Notes: generated by a model not told the origin, from the letters alone. Shown: positions 43,020-52,048, counted from the stretch's first letter. The stretch: 64,000 nucleotides of DNA from Verrucomicrobiota bacterium (GCA_020630975.1 JAHDID010000009.1:62001-126000); one strand, 5' to 3'. Numbers and translations are program-made.

Positions 43020-45410
43020 ATGAGTTCATCTTCTGTCCTGCTCATCGTCGATGATAATCCAGCCGATCTGGATGCGCTAAAAAGCGCTCTCGAAGGCACC
43101 GTCGACACCATCCTCACTGCTTCCGACCCTTCAGATGCGCTGTCTCAGCTCAGCGGAATCACCTCGCTGGCAGCCATGGTCGCCGCGATCCCTGCTGAAT
43201 CGGGAGAGTCGATCTTTGATTTTCGCGATCAGGCTTTCAATCTCGTCGGCTCATTCCCCAGCTCTTTCTGCAGCGCGACTGATATGTCTGCCTACTACGG
43301 TCGCACGCTGGAGTCCGACAAGCTTTTCTACAAGCCCGTCGAAGTCCCTGTATTGAAAGAGTGGCTAGGCGGATTCACCGGCCCTACGGCAGCCGCACCA
43401 CCAGCCGAGAGTGCACCCCCGCCCCCACCAGCTCCTCCGGCAGAAGAGCCAGCACCAGCACCTACTCCCGTAGAGCACCAGCCCGCAGCAGCCGCGCCGC
43501 CTGCGGAACCCACTCCCGCACCTGCACCGCCAGCGGAGCCTCAGCCTGCACCTGCGGAGCCCCAGCAGCAGCCAGCCGCTGGCGTATCGGGCGAAGCCAT
43601 CAAAGCCTACGAAGAGGACCTGCCTATCGGCACTCAGATCGGCGACTACCGCCTAGAGCGCATCATCCAGCGCGACACCGATTTCGCCCTCTACGAGGCC
43701 GAGCAGCTCTCCATCAGCCGAAAGGTGGCGATCAAGATGCTCTACCGCAAACACCGCAGAGATCCGGTCTGGGTACAAGCTTTCGTCAATGAAGCCAGTG
43801 CTCGCGCAAAAGTGAACCACCCCAATGTCTCGCTCGTGTATGAGTGTGTGCAGGAGCAAGGGGTGAACTTTTACACCCTAGAGATGGTCGATGCCCCCAG
43901 CCTGGCCGACCTCGCCAACCAGCGCGCACAGCTGAGCGATGCCACGCTCTGGAATATCCTAGAGTCGACCACCAATGCTCTCGAGTATTTCCAGGCCAAT
44001 CAGATGCACCACCGCATCATCACATCGCAGACCATACTGCTGCAGGGTGGCGACCAGCCGCGCCTAGCAAACCCTGTAAAGACTCTAGGCGTCGCTCTAT
44101 CGCCAGAAGAAGAGCTACAGCAGGTCCAGTACCTCGCCGCCGCGGTGAAGCCTTTCATCAACAAAGGCTCTACCGATCCCGCCCTCTACGCCCTAGTCGA
44201 GCGCATGGGAGTCGACCGTATCGATGGCATCAAGTCCATCAGCAGCTTGCGCAAAGGGCTGAGTGCCGATACCGCAGAAAAAACCAGCAGTCGCCCCGGC
44301 AACCGACGCGGAGCCATGTCTGCTGAGCGCCTAGCCAAGATCGAGCAGCAGGAAGCCAACAAGAAAGCCCTAGTCACAGGCGGCTTGATCGGCGGTCTAC
44401 TGATCATCGGCGGTGTCATCGCAGCCACCATCTTTCTAAAGAAACCACCTGAGATCCGCGCTCTCGATGGCTTCTCAAAGATCCCTGCCGGGCCTTTCCC
44501 CTATCAGGATGGCGATATGCTAGAGCAGCCAGAGTTCTACATGGCGCAGTATGAGGTGACCATCGCCCAGTACGCGGAATTCCTAGAGGAAATGGGAGAC
44601 AAGCCCACCACACTGGCCGCTCTCCAGCACCCCGATCAGCCCGCCGACAAAGAAAACCACAAGCCTGACAAGTGGAATCTGATGTACGACAGCGCCATGA
44701 ATGGCAAAAAATTCCTCGATGGCAAGCTCACACCCAACTGCCCAGTGATGGGCGTCGACTGGTGGGATGCCTATGCCTACGCCCGCTGGAAAAACGCTCG
44801 TCTGCCCACCGAGCAGGAGTGGGAGAAAGCCGCTCGCGGTCGCTCTGGCAATGTCTACCCCTGGGGCGACGAGCTAGATATGGCGAAATTCAACAGCGGT
44901 GTCGATCAGCGCTCGAAAGAAGACCAAAAAGCCGGCTCTGTCGATGGCTACCAGTTTTGGGCAGAGGTGGATGCGATCACCGATGGCGACAGCCGCTACG
45001 GCGTAGCCAGCATGGCCGGAAATGTCTCTGAGTGGACCAGCACTTGGGACTCTCACCCAGACAATCCTGACAAGATCGTACCGATCAAACGTGGAGCCAA
45101 TTTCGCCACCAAGAGCGACTTCGAGTCCACCACACGCCGTGCCGCTGAGATGGCCGAGGAGCGCACTTTTTACACCGGCTTCCGCATCGTCTCCGACATC
45201 GAGCCCGGCACCGATCCCGACTATCGTCCAGCCGATCCACAGCGTATCGCAGGTATCACCCCATCGCCACGCCCCAACAAGGGCGGCAAGAAAGGCGCCA
45301 AAGGCGGTGGCGGAGCCGCTCCAGCCAAGCCCGCACCTGCTGCTAGCCAGTGGGACCCAGCCGATGGCGAGGACCCATTCGAGACCATCTTTGCCACGCC
45401 TGCTGGCTAG
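43020..45410 (+). CDS. Receiver-like / pseudokinase / FGE-sulfatase-like fusion protein
   Basis: 796 residues. (1) 1-115: CheY-like fold (VLLIVDDNPADLDALKSALE) with acidic pocket but no clear phospho-Asp at the usual place. (2) 120-195: Pro/Ala/Glu-rich linker. (3) 205-400: protein-kinase fold with VAIKMLYRKH and NEASARAK (Lys and Glu present) but HRD is replaced by HHRIITSQTIL and no DFG is visible, so it is a pseudokinase. (4) about 455-480: membrane helix GGLIGGLLIIGGVIAATIFL. (5) 490-760: formylglycine-generating-enzyme-like domain (YEVTIAQYAEFLEEMG, PTEQEWEKAARG, GNVSEWTSTW, YTGFRIVSD), lacking the copper-binding cysteines. It therefore looks like a sensor or scaffold, not a sulfatase-maturing enzyme. 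Adjacent TPR-like gene upstream. Confidence 0.85.
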   Translation: MSSSSVLLIVDDNPADLDALKSALEGTVDTILTASDPSDALSQLSGITSLAAMVAAIPAESGESIFDFRDQAFNLVGSFPSSFCSATDMSAYYGRTLESDKLFYKPVEVPVLKEWLGGFTGPTAAAPPAESAPPPPPAPPAEEPAPAPTPVEHQPAAAAPPAEPTPAPAPPAEPQPAPAEPQQQPAAGVSGEAIKAYEEDLPIGTQIGDYRLERIIQRDTDFALYEAEQLSISRKVAIKMLYRKHRRDPVWVQAFVNEASARAKVNHPNVSLVYECVQEQGVNFYTLEMVDAPSLADLANQRAQLSDATLWNILESTTNALEYFQANQMHHRIITSQTILLQGGDQPRLANPVKTLGVALSPEEELQQVQYLAAAVKPFINKGSTDPALYALVERMGVDRIDGIKSISSLRKGLSADTAEKTSSRPGNRRGAMSAERLAKIEQQEANKKALVTGGLIGGLLIIGGVIAATIFLKKPPEIRALDGFSKIPAGPFPYQDGDMLEQPEFYMAQYEVTIAQYAEFLEEMGDKPTTLAALQHPDQPADKENHKPDKWNLMYDSAMNGKKFLDGKLTPNCPVMGVDWWDAYAYARWKNARLPTEQEWEKAARGRSGNVYPWGDELDMAKFNSGVDQRSKEDQKAGSVDGYQFWAEVDAITDGDSRYGVASMAGNVSEWTSTWDSHPDNPDKIVPIKRGANFATKSDFESTTRRAAEMAEERTFYTGFRIVSDIEPGTDPDYRPADPQRIAGITPSPRPNKGGKKGAKGGGGAAPAKPAPAASQWDPADGEDPFETIFATPAG

Positions 45411-45451
45411 ATCACGCTCGAGCCGAGTTCCTTACATTTGATTCATACGAG

Positions 45452-45481
45452 AAAAGGCAGCCTGTTTGGCTGCCTTTTTTC
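45452..45481 (+). terminator. Rho-independent terminator
   Basis: AAAAGGCAGCC-TGTTT-GGCTGCCTTTTTTC: an 11-bp stem and T run about 40 bases after the fusion gene's stop. Confidence 0.92.
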
Positions 45482-45520
45482 TTGAGGTATCTTTACTTTC
45501 CGACGTAATTCCATGGCAAT

Positions 45521-46447
45521 ATGGAAAACGTCATCATCATCGGTACCGGCTGCGCAGGCTGGACAGCTGCGATCTACACCGCTCGCGCCAATCTGGAGCC
45601 CCTCGTCCTAGCTGGAGAGCAGCCTGGTGGCCAGCTGACTACCACGACAGAGGTGGAAAACTTTCCCGGCTTTCCCGAGGGCGTCATGGGTCCCGACCTG
45701 ATGATGAATATGGAGAAACAAGCTGCCCGCTTTGGCACCCGCGTGCAATACGACCGCGTCGACGCTATCGAAAAGATCGAAGGCGGCTTTCGCCTAAAGG
45801 GCATGATGGGCAACGACTACGAGACCAAGACCGTGATCATCGCCACTGGAGCCAGCCCACGCCACCTCGGCCTCCCCAATGAAAAAGAACTCATCGGCCA
45901 CGGCCTGACATCCTGCGCGACCTGCGACGGCGCTTTCTACGCCGATGTCCCCGTAGCGGTGATCGGCGGAGGCGACTCGGCTGCCGAGGAGGCCACCTTC
46001 CTGACACGCTTCGCCAGCAAGGTCTACCTCATCCACCGTCGCGAAGAGCTGCGCGCCTCAAAGATCATGAGCGACCGAGTGCTCGCCCAGGAAAAAGTCG
46101 AGCCACTCTGGAATAGCCAAGTCGTCGAGTACATCACCGATGATGAGGGCAAAATGACCAAGATCCGCCTGCAGAACACTCAGGACGGCTCCGAGTACGA
46201 GAAAGATGTGAAGTGTGTCTTCGTCGCCATCGGCCACGTGCCAAATACCTCCTTCCTCGAGGGAGCAGGTGTCGAGTGCGATGAAAATGGCTACATCCTG
46301 CAGAAAAATGGCACCCAGACCTCTGTGGAAGGCATCTTCGCAGCGGGCGATGTGGCCGATCACGTCTATCGCCAGGCCATCACAGCCGCTGGAAATGGCT
46401 GTGCCGCGGCATTAGACGCCGAGCGCTATCTAGCTGAAAACGAGTAA
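45521..46447 (+). CDS. trxB: Thioredoxin reductase
   Basis: Flavoprotein that reduces thioredoxin with NADPH. FAD site [19 protein letters not shown] (note Cys-Ala for the usual Pro-Ala), [20 protein letters not shown], redox disulfide CATC (Cys132-Cys135), NADPH site [15 protein letters not shown] with HRRE, and the closing FAD site [20 protein letters not shown]. Length 308 is normal. It has its own transcription unit after the terminator at 45452. It could supply electrons to thioredoxin-like proteins such as the candidate selenoprotein at 50053, but no link is proven. Confidence 0.96.
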   Translation: MENVIIIGTGCAGWTAAIYTARANLEPLVLAGEQPGGQLTTTTEVENFPGFPEGVMGPDLMMNMEKQAARFGTRVQYDRVDAIEKIEGGFRLKGMMGNDYETKTVIIATGASPRHLGLPNEKELIGHGLTSCATCDGAFYADVPVAVIGGGDSAAEEATFLTRFASKVYLIHRREELRASKIMSDRVLAQEKVEPLWNSQVVEYITDDEGKMTKIRLQNTQDGSEYEKDVKCVFVAIGHVPNTSFLEGAGVECDENGYILQKNGTQTSVEGIFAAGDVADHVYRQAITAAGNGCAAALDAERYLAENE

Positions 46448-46494
46448 TTCACACATTTTTCGGCAGGGGAAGTAGCAGCTTTTTTTAAAAATAC

Positions 46495-46523
46495 TTGCGA
46501 GCCCTCCCCCTGCCGTCTATACT
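46495..46523 (+). promoter_or_regulatory. Sigma70-like promoter for rpmE
   Basis: TTGCGA (46495-46500), 17-bp spacer, TATACT (46518-46523). An inverted repeat, CGGCAGGGG (46461-46469) and CCCCTGCCG (46507-46515), spans it and could serve as operator or as the trxB transcript end. Confidence 0.65.
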
Positions 46524-46570
46524 CCCGCCCTTTCGCAAATACACCCAACCGAAGTTTTTTTGGCAGTCCG

Positions 46571-46837
46571 ATGAAGGTAGACATCCATCCAGATTATAAC
46601 GAGACAGTTATCCAGTGCACTTGTGGCAACGTCATTCAGACACGCTCCACAAAACCAAACATGCACATCGGTATCTGCTCGGCATGTCACCCATTTTTCA
46701 CAGGTGAGCAGCGCTTCGTCGATACTGCTGGTCGTGTTGATAAATTCTCTAAGCGCTATGGCGATGCTGGTGGCGCGAAGAAAGAGGGTGGCAAGCGCAA
46801 GAAGCGTAAGCTCTCTGATCTGATGGGCGAGGCGTAA
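46571..46837 (+). CDS. rpmE: 50S ribosomal protein L31
   Basis: 88 residues. The zinc-binding form: CTCGN near residue 16 and CSACHPFFTGEQRFVDTAGRV with the second cysteine pair. The C-terminal tail (KEGGKRKKRKLSDL) is longer and more basic than usual. It comes about 40 bases after the -10 box at 46518 and before prfA, the common rpmE-prfA order. No Shine-Dalgarno sequence is evident. Confidence 0.97.
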   Translation: MKVDIHPDYNETVIQCTCGNVIQTRSTKPNMHIGICSACHPFFTGEQRFVDTAGRVDKFSKRYGDAGGAKKEGGKRKKRKLSDLMGEA

Positions 46838-46895
46838 GCCCTGCCCTACTGCCTGCACAGAGGCAGAAATCATGATCCGTAGGGCGCTTTGGCGA

Positions 46896-46951
46896 TTGTA
46901 CCCTATTGAGTATTTTTTGTACCCTATTGAATTGGGATTGTACCCTATTGA
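46896..46951 (+). repeat. 21-bp-phased tandem repeat, three copies of TTGTACCCTATTGA
   Basis: Copies at 46896-46909, 46917-46930 and 46938-46951: two exact 21-bp steps with different 7-bp spacers (GTATTTT, ATTGGGA). It lies 47 bases upstream of prfA, on the same face of the helix twice per turn pair, as expected for protein binding. Confidence 0.85.
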
Positions 46952-46997
46952 ATTTTAGGGTTTACTATCGCCCAAGCCTTCACAATAGCGCGCACTT

Positions 46998-48071
46998 ATG
47001 GACTACGGATCACTCATCGAAAAGAAAAAAGCTCGAGTGCCAGAGATCGAAGAGATCATGGCAGAAGATGGTTTCTTCAACGATCCCAAGCGCTCGGCTG
47101 AGATCTCTCGAGAGTACAATCGTACCAAAAAGCTCCTCGAAGAGTGGGATGAGCTGACGCAGTGTCGCGAAAATCTCGCCGACAACGAGGAGCTAGCAAA
47201 AGGCGACGACGAGCTCGCAGAGATGGCTCAAGAGGAGATCCCCGAGCTGGAAAAGCGCATCGAGAAGCTCAGTGACCGCATCCAATACGCTCTCCTACCA
47301 CACGACGCCAACGAAGATCGCGATGCCATCGTGGAGATCCGCGCAGGCACCGGTGGCGACGAGGCATCACTTTTCGCCGGCGATCTCTATCGCATGTACC
47401 AGCGACAGGCCGAGATCCTCGGCTGGAAGACCGAATCCATCGATGCCAGCCCATCCGAGGTCGGCGGATTCAAAGAAGTGGTCTTCAAAGTCTCTGGCGA
47501 GGAAGTCTTTCGCTTTTTGAAATACGAAAGCGGCGTGCACCGTGTCCAGCGCGTGCCAGATACCGAGACCCAAGGCCGTATTCACACCTCCACAGCTACC
47601 GTGGCAGTCATGCCCGAGGCGGAAGAAGTCGACGTGCAGTTCGCTCCCGACGAACTCCACATCCAAGCGACCCGCTCCGGTGGTCCCGGTGGCCAGCACG
47701 TGAATACCACCGACTCCGCTGTGCAGATCACCCACCTACCTACGGGTATCCAGGTGAAGTGTCAGGATGGTCGTAGCCAGACCAAGAACAAGGAAAAAGC
47801 CCTGCAGATCCTGCGCTCCAAGCTCCTCGAAGCCAAGATCCAGGAAGAAGCAGCCAAGTACTCCGCCCAGCGCCGCAACCTGATCGGTTCCGGTGGTCGC
47901 GAGGAAAAGATCCGCACCTACAACTTTCCACAAAATCGCCTGACTGATCACCGGGTGAACCTGACCCTCTACAGCCTAGAAGCCGTGATGGCAGGCAATA
48001 TCGAAGAGATCACCGAGACGCTACAAAAAGCCGAGATGGAAGATAGGCTGAGCGAACTCGAAAATGCCTAG
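46998..48071 (+). CDS. prfA: Peptide chain release factor 1
   Basis: 357 residues. The peptidyl-tRNA hydrolysis motif RSGGPGGQHVNTTDSAVQIT carries GGQ; the codon-recognition domain has RVPDTETQGRIHTSTATVAV; GRSQTKNKEKALQILRSKL and IRTYNFPQNRLTDHRVNLTL complete the RF1 pattern. Terminates translation at UAA and UAG. The start (ATG at 46998) has no Shine-Dalgarno sequence. Directly downstream of the phased repeat; rpmE-prfA order is conserved in many bacteria. Confidence 0.97.
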   Translation: MDYGSLIEKKKARVPEIEEIMAEDGFFNDPKRSAEISREYNRTKKLLEEWDELTQCRENLADNEELAKGDDELAEMAQEEIPELEKRIEKLSDRIQYALLPHDANEDRDAIVEIRAGTGGDEASLFAGDLYRMYQRQAEILGWKTESIDASPSEVGGFKEVVFKVSGEEVFRFLKYESGVHRVQRVPDTETQGRIHTSTATVAVMPEAEEVDVQFAPDELHIQATRSGGPGGQHVNTTDSAVQITHLPTGIQVKCQDGRSQTKNKEKALQILRSKLLEAKIQEEAAKYSAQRRNLIGSGGREEKIRTYNFPQNRLTDHRVNLTLYSLEAVMAGNIEEITETLQKAEMEDRLSELENA

Positions 48072-48140
48072 GGCGATTTTTTTCTCCGAAAAATAGACAA
48101 ATCCAGTCTCGCCAGACGATGAGTTCATGAATCAGCATTC

Positions 48141-48650
48141 ATGGCTAACTGGGAGACATTATACGAAGAAAACGGCGCAGCGCTGGTGCTCTATGCTGCG
48201 CAGTTCGTATCCTCTCGAGCGCTCGCAGAGGACGTCGTGCACGACTCCTTTGTGAAGCTGATCAGTCAGCGGCGACTGAGGCAGCACCCCAATCCCCGCG
48301 CCCTAGTCTTTCAATCGGTGCGCTGGACTGCTCTCGACTACGTGCGCCAAGAGCAGCGCCGAAGAGACCGCGAAGATCAGGCAGAGTGGTTTGACCAAGG
48401 AGAGCCAGAAAGTGATAAGGAATTCATATCCCTAGTCACTGGTCTACTGGAGAAACTGCCCAGTGAACAACGCGAAGTGGTAGTGCTGCACATCTGGGGA
48501 AAGCTGAGCTTCAGGGAAATCGGCGAACAACTCGAGATCTCGAGCAATACAGCGGCGAGCCGATACCGCTACGCCATGAACAAACTCAAAGAGGAAGCCG
48601 GTCGACTAAAGGAAGTAGTCGCACACCCGATCAACCTAACGATGGAATGA
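48141..48650 (+). CDS. ECF-type RNA polymerase sigma factor
   Basis: 169 residues. Region 2 (AALVLYAAQFVSSRALAEDVVHDSFVKLI; RALVFQSVRWTALDYVRQ) and region 4 (KLPSEQREVVVLHIWGKLSF, REIGEQLEISSNTAASRYRY) are clear; no region 3. The gene overlaps the next by four bases (ATGA at 48647), suggesting a sigma/anti-sigma operon. Target promoters cannot be told from the window. Confidence 0.9.
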   Translation: MANWETLYEENGAALVLYAAQFVSSRALAEDVVHDSFVKLISQRRLRQHPNPRALVFQSVRWTALDYVRQEQRRRDREDQAEWFDQGEPESDKEFISLVTGLLEKLPSEQREVVVLHIWGKLSFREIGEQLEISSNTAASRYRYAMNKLKEEAGRLKEVVAHPINLTME

Positions 48651-49081
48651 TGGATAAAGACAATCAGTCAGAATTCGAAGCCCAACTGCACGCCCTGCAG
48701 CCCAGCCCTGCCGGCACCAATCTCCAGCAGCGCATCCGCAGATCGGTCATGCGCAGGCGCCTGATCACTACTGCTAGCCTGACGGGAGCCGCAGCCATCG
48801 TATGCCTGCTGCTTTTCTGGAGTCAGCAGCCAGTCAGCCTGCCTGCGGTGGAAGCCATCGAAACCGTCGACACCCAGCCATCGACTAGTCCGGCCGATCT
48901 GCAGCAGATCGTACTAGCAGCCTCGAAGCCGCGCCTCATCCAGCTACCCGACCAGTCTGCCGTCTGGGAGATCCGCCTAGAAATCGCCAACCACTCGACA
49001 TTCGAAAGCCAAACCGGCTCGGAACAGAACATTTTCACCAACGAAACTCGCTCGGTATTCGTGCCAGCAGTTTTCAGGTAA
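48647..49081 (+). CDS. Membrane protein, probable anti-sigma factor of the ECF sigma
   Basis: 144 residues. A cytoplasmic helix (FEAQLHALQPSPAGTNLQQR) precedes one membrane segment (LITTASLTGAAAIVCLLLFW, about 39-58) and a periplasmic tail. Size, topology and the four-base overlap with the sigma gene fit a small single-pass anti-sigma factor, but the N-terminal zinc motif (HxxxCxxC) of the ZAS family is absent. No family recognised. Confidence 0.55.
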   Translation: MMDKDNQSEFEAQLHALQPSPAGTNLQQRIRRSVMRRRLITTASLTGAAAIVCLLLFWSQQPVSLPAVEAIETVDTQPSTSPADLQQIVLAASKPRLIQLPDQSAVWEIRLEIANHSTFESQTGSEQNIFTNETRSVFVPAVFR

Positions 49082-49118
49082 CAACGACAACAACTACATT
49101 ACCGAACCCAACCTATCG

Positions 49119-49937
49119 ATGAATGCCAAAAACATTACCCTATCCCTACTCGCTCTGTGTCTGAGCTCAGCCATCTGTCTAGCTGAGACCGAGAAACACG
49201 CCTTTCTCGGAGTCGTCACCTACCCAGTAGATGAAGTCACGATGAGTCATTTGGGCATCAATCACGGCTTGGTGATCAAAGCCATCGATGCCAACAGTCC
49301 TGCTTCTACGGCTCTGCAGCAAAACGACATCCTGCTGAAGCTCAACGATCAGCTACTGATGAATCCCAGCCAACTCGCCAGCCTGATCAAAACTCACAAC
49401 ATAGGTGACACGGTGCAGGCCAGCTACCTACGAGCCGGCGAAGAGGGCTCTGCGGAAGTGAAACTAGCCGAAAAAAAGGCTCAGACCGCCAACAAAGCTC
49501 TACAGAAAAGCGCAAATGCAGCTCTGGCCAACTCTGAAATTTTACGTAACGAATTCCAAATACTAAATTCTTCTACACTAGATAGTATCAACGATCTACA
49601 GATCTCCGTCGACGGCCAAGAAATCAATATCGGCGAGGTCGTCGATCTCAGTTCCATCTTAGGCGGCCTAGCCGATGCAAATGGCAGCGTCATGACCAGC
49701 ATCAACACCGTCGCGTCATCCATCAGTGTCGATGGCGATACCACCTACCAGATCACTTCCCAAGAGGGCAAAACTTCGGTGAAGATCAAAGAAGGCGGAA
49801 AACTCGTCTTCGAGGGTCCCTACCATACAGACGAGGACAAAGCGACGGTTCCCAAAAAATACCGCAAACACCTGGATGATCTGAGTAGCAAAACCAGCAG
49901 TGTGGTGATCACTCATCCCTCAGAAGAGGCCAATTAA
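49119..49937 (+). CDS. Secreted PDZ-domain protein
   Basis: 272 residues. Signal peptide (LSLLALCLSSAICLAE), then a PDZ domain at about 25-115 (FLGVVTYPVDEVTMSHLGIN, GLVIKAIDANSPASTALQQN, DILLKLNDQLLMNPSQLASL). The rest has coiled-coil and beta segments of unknown fold. Lies 37 bases after the anti-sigma gene, so the three form an operon; a periplasmic sensor or effector of the sigma pathway is a reasonable guess. No protease domain. Confidence 0.75.
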   Translation: MNAKNITLSLLALCLSSAICLAETEKHAFLGVVTYPVDEVTMSHLGINHGLVIKAIDANSPASTALQQNDILLKLNDQLLMNPSQLASLIKTHNIGDTVQASYLRAGEEGSAEVKLAEKKAQTANKALQKSANAALANSEILRNEFQILNSSTLDSINDLQISVDGQEINIGEVVDLSSILGGLADANGSVMTSINTVASSISVDGDTTYQITSQEGKTSVKIKEGGKLVFEGPYHTDEDKATVPKKYRKHLDDLSSKTSSVVITHPSEEAN

Positions 49938-50052
49938 CCCCCAAGACGAGAAAAAACCCTCCATGGTCGAGGTCGGGCGAAGTGGAAGAAAAGAGTTTAT
50001 GTTATGATAATTATAAATTATTGTTACGAGCTTTTTCCTCCACTGCCTCACC

Positions 50053-51309
50053 ATGCTCAGACTCACCACAGCGATTTTCTTTGGCTTGCTCATGTCTCGC
50101 ACTGCTCAGTGCCAGACAGCGGAGGCGCCCGCCTTTGAGTTTCCCGCACCGGTCATCGCCGAGGAGAATTTCGACCAATGGATGGCCTTCGTCGAGCCGA
50201 CGGAGGAGGAGCTGGCGTGGCGAGATCTCCGCTGGTACTCCAAGCTATCCGTAGCCGTGGCAGAGGCAGAGCGACAGGGCAAACCTATCCTACTCTGGAC
50301 CATGAATGGCCACCCCTGTGGCGAGACGTGAAACAACGGCGTCATCGGCCGCAAGGAGATCTGGTCAGATCCCGAGATACGAAAGAAGGCTAGCGAGAAA
50401 TTCATCTGCGTCATGGCAGACTGCTTCTACCTAGATCCACCACGCACCGTCCGCCGCGTGCCCGATCCGGATGGCACTCGGATCTTTCGCAAATTCCTCC
50501 GTACCACGCCAAAGATCCTGCCACTACGCACCAAACAAGGGCTCTACACCATGACACCCGACGGCCAGTGCATGTCTGGCCGATTCGCCGCGCACTCGAA
50601 TACCGCCGCCTGGGAAGTCATCGATCAGGGCCTAGAAGTCTGGGAAAAAATCGCCTCCAGCTACCCGGCCAAATCTACCGAAGAAAAGACCGCTGCCGAC
50701 GAGCCACTATCTCTCGCGGGAGGAAAATTCTACAAAGGCTACCTGAAGCTCCGTGTCAGCTACCGCGACCTACCGCGTGGCGATACCGAGCGCCCCGGCT
50801 TCAGCCAGCACTCCAATCCCTACAACCTCGGCTGGTATCGACTGCCACAGAGAGACGCCGTAGCCCTACTACAGAAAGAAGACGCCACCGTGTGGAAGAA
50901 ACTGGTGAAAAACACCCTCAAAGACTCGGTGCGCGGCCAGATGCCAGACTGGAAAGACTCCGACTGGCGCGACTCGAGCCTACGCGTCACCCATGTCGGC
51001 ACACAGGGCGGGATCGCCTCCTACCGGATCCAGTCACGGATCCGCATAGGCAACACTCGAGCTGCCTATGCCCCCACCGTCTACGGCAAAGCCGACGTGG
51101 TCATCGAGACCGGAGAATTTCTCGACTTTCAGCTCCTAGCCAGCGGGCAGCGGGCTGGCAAAGGCGCGGCCAATGGCAGGACGAAAGATCACGGCCCTGC
51201 GCCATTAGGCGTCGCGCTACGGCTCATCCACGAGCCTAAAAAGGACAGTGCTGCGGCTAACGAAGCGTTCCAAAAATCCAGCGATCTCGCCCTAGCCAGC
51301 GACGAGTGA
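50053..51309 (+). CDS. Candidate selenoprotein, thioredoxin-like with CxxxU motif
   Basis: A single reading frame runs from the ATG at 50053 to the stop at 51309 except for one in-frame TGA at 50329-50331. Read as selenocysteine it gives 418 residues: a signal peptide (LTTAIFFGLLMSRTAQC), then a thioredoxin-like start (SVAVAEAERQGKPILLWTMN), C89-G-E-T-U93, NNGVIGRKEIWSDPEIRKKA, and 300 further residues without a stop. The downstream part keeps the family-like order FYLDPPRT, GLYTMTPDGQCMSGRFA and LKLRVSYRDLPRGDTERP. A SECIS-like hairpin follows the TGA (50355-50373). Secreted redox role is likely. Alternatives are a nonsense mutation or an error; the intact frame and codon use on both sides argue against long decay. 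Sec-insertion genes are not in the window. Confidence 0.72.
50355..50373 (+). promoter_or_regulatory. Candidate bacterial SECIS hairpin
   Basis: GG-A-GATCT-GGTC-AGATC-CC: a 5-bp apical stem with a GGUC loop, a bulged A and a two-pair base. The loop begins 32 bases after the TGA, within the 16-37 base range reported for bacterial SECIS elements, and has G at its start as they require. Confidence 0.6.
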
Positions 51310-51371
51310 TACACACCTCGAAAAGTAAAGGAGGCATGATAGCCGGTTGAACTGCCGTCTGAGTATGGCAG

Positions 51372-51938
51372 CTACTTGGCCACTCGTAGCAGCACTTCAT
51401 TTCGGCGCAGCGCCTCTGGAGTGCCCGGCCCATTGTAGTAGGCAAAAACTGGCGATCCTACCACTCGATACCCAGCGCTCTGGACTGCGGCCCGCAGCTC
51501 CGCCAGAGCCGCCTTTTGTTTCGCCGTATCGCGGTAGCCTTTGAAGCGTAGTGCCGCGTAGGTCCCTGCTGTCATATTCTTCAGTCTCACCGCGCCGTCT
51601 TTCGGACTTGGAGCCCCCTTGGCAGCCACCTTTTTGGGCAGGACAAATTGCATCTCTCTCGGGGCCGCCGACGAGCTAGATGGCATGAAGACAGGCGTGG
51701 TCATCGCTATCTTCTGGCCACCTGAATTATTCCCCTGGATGTAGCGAAACAACTTCCCAAAACTATCGCCTCGACCACTGCTAGTCGATGTCGCCACTAC
51801 GGGCAGACTGGAGTAGTACCGCAGCTCTGCTTTGCCTATTTTAGACTTCACCGAGTAGCTGGCACTCTCGTAGGCCAGCCCCGTAGCCAGTGGCAGAGCG
51901 AAAATCAGTAGCAAAGAGATAGAGAAATATGTTTTCAT
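51372..51938 (-). CDS. SOUL-family heme-binding protein, secreted
   Basis: 188 residues from the ATG at 51938; an ATG at 52046 would add 36 residues before the signal peptide (FSISLLLIFALPLATGLA). SOUL traits: YSVKSKIGKAELRYYSSLPV, GDSFGKLFRYIQGNN, IAMTTPVFM, MQFVLPKKV, and YAALRFKGYRDTAKQKAALA. SOUL proteins bind heme or related tetrapyrroles. Complete and of usual length. Convergent with the selenoprotein gene and divergent from the gene at 52049. Confidence 0.88.
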   Translation of the reverse strand: MKTYFSISLLLIFALPLATGLAYESASYSVKSKIGKAELRYYSSLPVVATSTSSGRGDSFGKLFRYIQGNNSGGQKIAMTTPVFMPSSSSAAPREMQFVLPKKVAAKGAPSPKDGAVRLKNMTAGTYAALRFKGYRDTAKQKAALAELRAAVQSAGYRVVGSPVFAYYNGPGTPEALRRNEVLLRVAK

Positions 51939-52048
51939 AGGATCGGAGAGGTTACGCATCTCGATACCAAAATAGGATAATAAACCCACATAGGAGCCAC
52001 AGATGCAGAGTCTCACATCTAGGAGTAACCTAACCCAGGAGCCCAATT

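Noticed and set aside
43020-45410. Sulfatase-maturing formylglycine-generating enzyme
   Set aside because: FGE-like domain lacks the copper cysteines and is fused to a pseudokinase; another enzyme must mature the sulfatases.
45455-45482. REP-type palindrome at 45455
   Set aside because: Stem followed by a T run after a gene stop: ordinary terminator.
50329-50331. Simple nonsense mutation in the 50053 gene
   Set aside because: Cannot be excluded, but the position in a CxxxU motif, the following hairpin and the long intact frame make selenocysteine the better reading.
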